From contig JAUVHQ010000085.1 in NCBI GenBank assembly GCA_030593185.1, positions 1-8,139 on the forward strand: a DNA stretch of 8,139 bases, given 5' to 3'. The DNA comes from Bacteroidota bacterium (GTDB lineage: Bacteria; Bacteroidota; Bacteroidia; Bacteroidales; VadinHA17). Numbering within the stretch: the first letter of the stretch is position 1; every line of letters begins with the position of its first letter. Shown here one piece after another: positions 5,506-8,139 of the stretch. Below the pieces are notes generated by a model. The model saw only the letters and a list, made by a program, of their open reading frames with translations. It did not search any database and had not been told where the DNA came from. The position numbers and the translations under genes are program-made.

Positions 5506-8139
5506 AAGGGAGCACATGAACAGACAAGGTTACGATCTCCAAATGCATCATCAACACGGCTAACTGCCGGCCATAGTTTATTCTCAATAACCCATTTCAA
5601 TGGAAAAGCAGCTTGTTCCCTTCCATATGAATGGTTCCAGTGATCTGACACAACAGCTTTCTGGGTATGAGGTGCATTTTTCAACATATTGTCATTAATA
5701 TCAGACCTTCCCTTTTCAATCTCAGTGATCTCCTTAAGAATATCAAGCATCGATTCAATAAACCTGTTCAATTCGCGCCAGGATTCACTTTCGGTTGGTT
5801 CCATCATAAGTGTTCCATGAACAGGAAATGACAATGTTGGAGCATGAAATCCGTAGTCCATTAATCTTTTAGCTATATCTGATTCGGTAATACCGGATTT
5901 CTCTTTGAAATTCCGGCATTCAATTATCATCTCGTGAGCTACAAATCCATTCTTGCCGGTATATAAAATTTCATATTTCCCTTTAAGTGATGCTGCAACA
6001 TAATTTGCATTAAGTATAGCAATTTTAGAAGACAATGTAAGACCTTCTCCTCCCATCATTTTAATATAACCATGTGATATGGGTAATATTGAAGGACTAC
6101 CCCAGGGAGATGCTGCAACTGCATGTATGCCTTTGCTTCCTCCGGTTTTGGTCAAGGGGTGTCCGGGAAGGAATTCGACAAGATGTTTTGCCACTCCGAT
6201 TGGTCCTACTCCAGGTCCTCCTCCACCATGTGGTATAGCAAATGTTTTATGAAGGTTCAGATGACAAACATCAGCACCAACAATAGCAGGGTTTGTAAGT
6301 CCCATCTGTGCATTCAGATTTGCACCATCCAGATAAACCTGTCCTCCATTCTGATGAACAATATTTATCATTTCGGTTATCTCTTCTTCAAACACTCCAT
6401 GAGTTGAAGGGTATGTGATCATAAAACCTGCCAGGTTTTCAGCATTTGCAATTGCAGCTTCCCTGAGGTTTTTTATATCAACATTCCCTTTCTCATCACA
6501 ATCAACAACAATCACTTTCATCCCGGCCATTACTGCACTGGCAGGGTTCGTACCATGTGCCGAGGCAGGAATCAGCACAACATTTCTGTGTCCCTCGCTC
6601 CTGCTGAGGTGATATTCACGAATAAGCATCAAGCCTGCATATTCCCCGGCTGCTCCTGAATTTGGCTGAAAAGAAATTGCATCAAACCCGGTAATCTTTT
6701 TCAAATCATCTTCCAGTTCGGTAAATAACCGTTGATAACCCCGGGTTTGGTTTAACGGAACAAAAGGATGGATATTTGCAAACTCAGGCCAGCCAATTGG
6801 AAACATTTCTGTAGCTGCATTCAGCTTCATCGTACACGAGCCGAGAGATATCATTGAATGGGTAAGTGAAAAATCTCTTCGCTCCAGTTTCTTAATATAC
6901 CGCATCATTTCCGTTTCCGATTGATAGCGGTTAAACACATCCAGTGTTAGAAAATCTGTCTTCCTTTCAAATTTCTTATCAAAATAGTTCTTTTCAGGAA
7001 CAGGTTCAATATTTACCTGTGGTTTACCTGCTGCTTCGCTAAAAATATCCAGAATATCTCTAATATCATCTAATGAAGTAGTTTCATCAACACTTATCCC
7101 AATCGTATTGTTGTCTATATAACGCAAATTAATCTCTTTACCCAGAGCAATTTTTTCAATATCAGATGAACGCATATTACCGGGCAATTCAATTTTAAGA
7201 GTATCAAAGAAACTTTCATTAAGTTGCCTGTAATCTGATTTCTCCAGGTTTTTTGCCAAATATCCGGCACTCCGGTGTATGTTACCGGCAATTTCCATTA
7301 ATCCTTCCGGACCATGGTAAACAGCATACATTCCTGCCATAGTAGCAAGCAGAGCCTGCGCAGTACAAATATTTGATGTTGCTCTTTCCCTTTTAATATG
7401 TTGTTCGCGTGTTTGAAGTGCCATGCGTAAAGCAGGATTTCCGAGAGCATCTTTCGACACACCAATTATCCTGCCTGGCATATTCCTCTTAAATCTCTCT
7501 TTTGTTGCAAAATATGCAGCATGCGGACCACCATATCCCATTGGTATCCCGAACCTTTGGGTTGAACCGACAACTACATCAGCGCCCCATTCTCCGGGAG
7601 GAGTAAGTAATACAAGACTCATAATATCAGCAGCAACAGCTACATCGATACCGTTATCATGAGCTTTTTCAGTAAATATCCGGAAATCTTCAATTTTCCC
7701 ATCAGCTCCGGGATACTGAATAAAGACACCAAAAATTTTTTCATCAAATTTTAAATCATCGAATTTATCAATAATAAGTTCGATACCCAATGGAGCAGAC
7801 CTGGTTTTCAGAACATCCAGTGTTTGAGGGAAAATATTCTCATCAACAAAAAACCTTACGGCACCCTGTTTTACTTTAGCACGTTTACGTGCATTAAACA
7901 GCATTATCATTGCTTCTGCAGCCGCGGTTGCTTCATCAAGCAGTGAAGCATTTGTAATCTCCATCCCGGTAAGGTCTGATACCACGGTCTGAAAATTCAG
8001 CAAAGCTTCAAGTCTTCCCTGGGATATCTCAGCCTGATATGGTGTATATGAAGTATACCAACCCGGATTCTCCAGGATATTCCTCTGGATTACAGATGGA
8101 AATTTGGTGCCATAATACCCCAGTCCGATATAGGTACGG
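5496..8139 (-). CDS. gcvP: Glycine dehydrogenase (decarboxylating), P-protein; 5' end outside window
   Basis: The P-protein of the glycine cleavage system uses PLP to decarboxylate glycine and passes the aminomethyl group to lipoylated H-protein. The frame stays open past an internal ATG at 8003 to the window edge, and the extra 45 residues (Y-I-G-L-G-Y-Y-G-T, W-Y-T-S-Y-T-P-Y-Q-A-E-I-S-Q-G) are typical P-protein, so 880 residues are visible and roughly the first 75 are missing compared with the usual ~955. It is the single-chain form, with both halves fused, not the split GcvPA/GcvPB pair. G-S-C-T-M-K-L-N marks the start of the second half. H-L-N-L-H-K-T-F carries the PLP lysine (codon at 6246-6248), followed by the glycine-rich H-G-G-G-G-P-G-V-G-P loop. 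The end, G-D-R-N-L-V-C-S-C-A-P, is the usual C-terminus. No gcvT or gcvH is in the window, and any promoter or glycine riboswitch would lie beyond the right edge. Confidence 0.96.
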   Translation of the reverse strand, partial: RTYIGLGYYGTKFPSVIQRNILENPGWYTSYTPYQAEISQGRLEALLNFQTVVSDLTGMEITNASLLDEATAAAEAMIMLFNARKRAKVKQGAVRFFVDENIFPQTLDVLKTRSAPLGIELIIDKFDDLKFDEKIFGVFIQYPGADGKIEDFRIFTEKAHDNGIDVAVAADIMSLVLLTPPGEWGADVVVGSTQRFGIPMGYGGPHAAYFATKERFKRNMPGRIIGVSKDALGNPALRMALQTREQHIKRERATSNICTAQALLATMAGMYAVYHGPEGLMEIAGNIHRSAGYLAKNLEKSDYRQLNESFFDTLKIELPGNMRSSDIEKIALGKEINLRYIDNNTIGISVDETTSLDDIRDILDIFSEAAGKPQVNIEPVPEKNYFDKKFERKTDFLTLDVFNRYQSETEMMRYIKKLERRDFSLTHSMISLGSCTMKLNAATEMFPIGWPEFANIHPFVPLNQTRGYQRLFTELEDDLKKITGFDAISFQPNSGAAGEYAGLMLIREYHLSRSEGHRNVVLIPASAHGTNPASAVMAGMKVIVVDCDEKGNVDIKNLREAAIANAENLAGFMITYPSTHGVFEEEITEMINIVHQNGGQVYLDGANLNAQMGLTNPAIVGADVCHLNLHKTFAIPHGGGGPGVGPIGVAKHLVEFLPGHPLTKTGGSKGIHAVAASPWGSPSILPISHGYIKMMGGEGLTLSSKIAILNANYVAASLKGKYEILYTGKNGFVAHEMIIECRNFKEKSGITESDIAKRLMDYGFHAPTLSFPVHGTLMMEPTESESWRELNRFIESMLDILKEITEIEKGRSDINDNMLKNAPHTQKAVVSDHWNHSYGREQAAFPLKWVIENKLWPAVSRVDDAFGDRNLVCSCAPFYV

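Noticed and set aside
6123..6407. Plus-strand 94-codon frame opposite gcvP
   Set aside because: It is antisense to the PLP-lysine region of gcvP, the most conserved part of that gene, and shows no independent coding signal.
7958..8003. ATG at 8003 as the true start of gcvP
   Set aside because: The same frame continues upstream to the window edge with strongly conserved P-protein sequence, so this Met is internal.

Overview
The window looks like a chromosomal segment of a Bacteroidota bacterium, probably in or near Bacteroidales. The signs are a secreted protein with a type IX secretion (T9SS) C-terminal sorting domain, AT-rich coding sequence, start codons without clear Shine-Dalgarno sequences, TAnnTTTG-like promoter elements, and the block PASTA protein / T9SS cargo / RluD / Ddl, which I recall as recurrent in this phylum. 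The genus cannot be read from the sequence.

Layout, left to right. The window opens inside the 3' third of mqnE (aminofutalosine synthase, futalosine menaquinone pathway), which ends at 402. A 135-base gap follows, filled with short A/T-rich direct, tandem and inverted repeats and then a promoter. Next come three plus-strand genes that probably form one operon: a membrane-anchored protein with three PASTA domains (538-1368), a 628-residue secreted T9SS protein of unknown function whose GTG start lies inside the PASTA gene (1358-3244), and an RluD-type pseudouridine synthase (3262-4290). A 225-base gap holds a roughly 152-base imperfect palindrome with terminal inverted repeats, then a weak promoter for ddl (D-alanine--D-alanine ligase, 4516-5505). 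The rest of the window is gcvP, the glycine decarboxylase P-protein, on the minus strand (5496-8139). It overlaps the end of ddl tail to tail by 10 bases and runs off the right edge without its first ~75 codons.

How the genes fit together: Ddl makes the D-Ala-D-Ala dipeptide of peptidoglycan. PASTA domains are typically extracytoplasmic domains linked to the cell wall or division, so PASTA and Ddl suggest an envelope theme. RluD acts on 23S rRNA. MqnE and GcvP belong to unrelated menaquinone and one-carbon/glycine metabolism. No RNA gene, CRISPR array, transposase, phage gene or defence system is visible, and no gene-free stretch exceeds 300 bases. I found no convincing previously undescribed system. 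The items most worth a second look are the two intergenic repeat elements and the uncharacterised T9SS protein.
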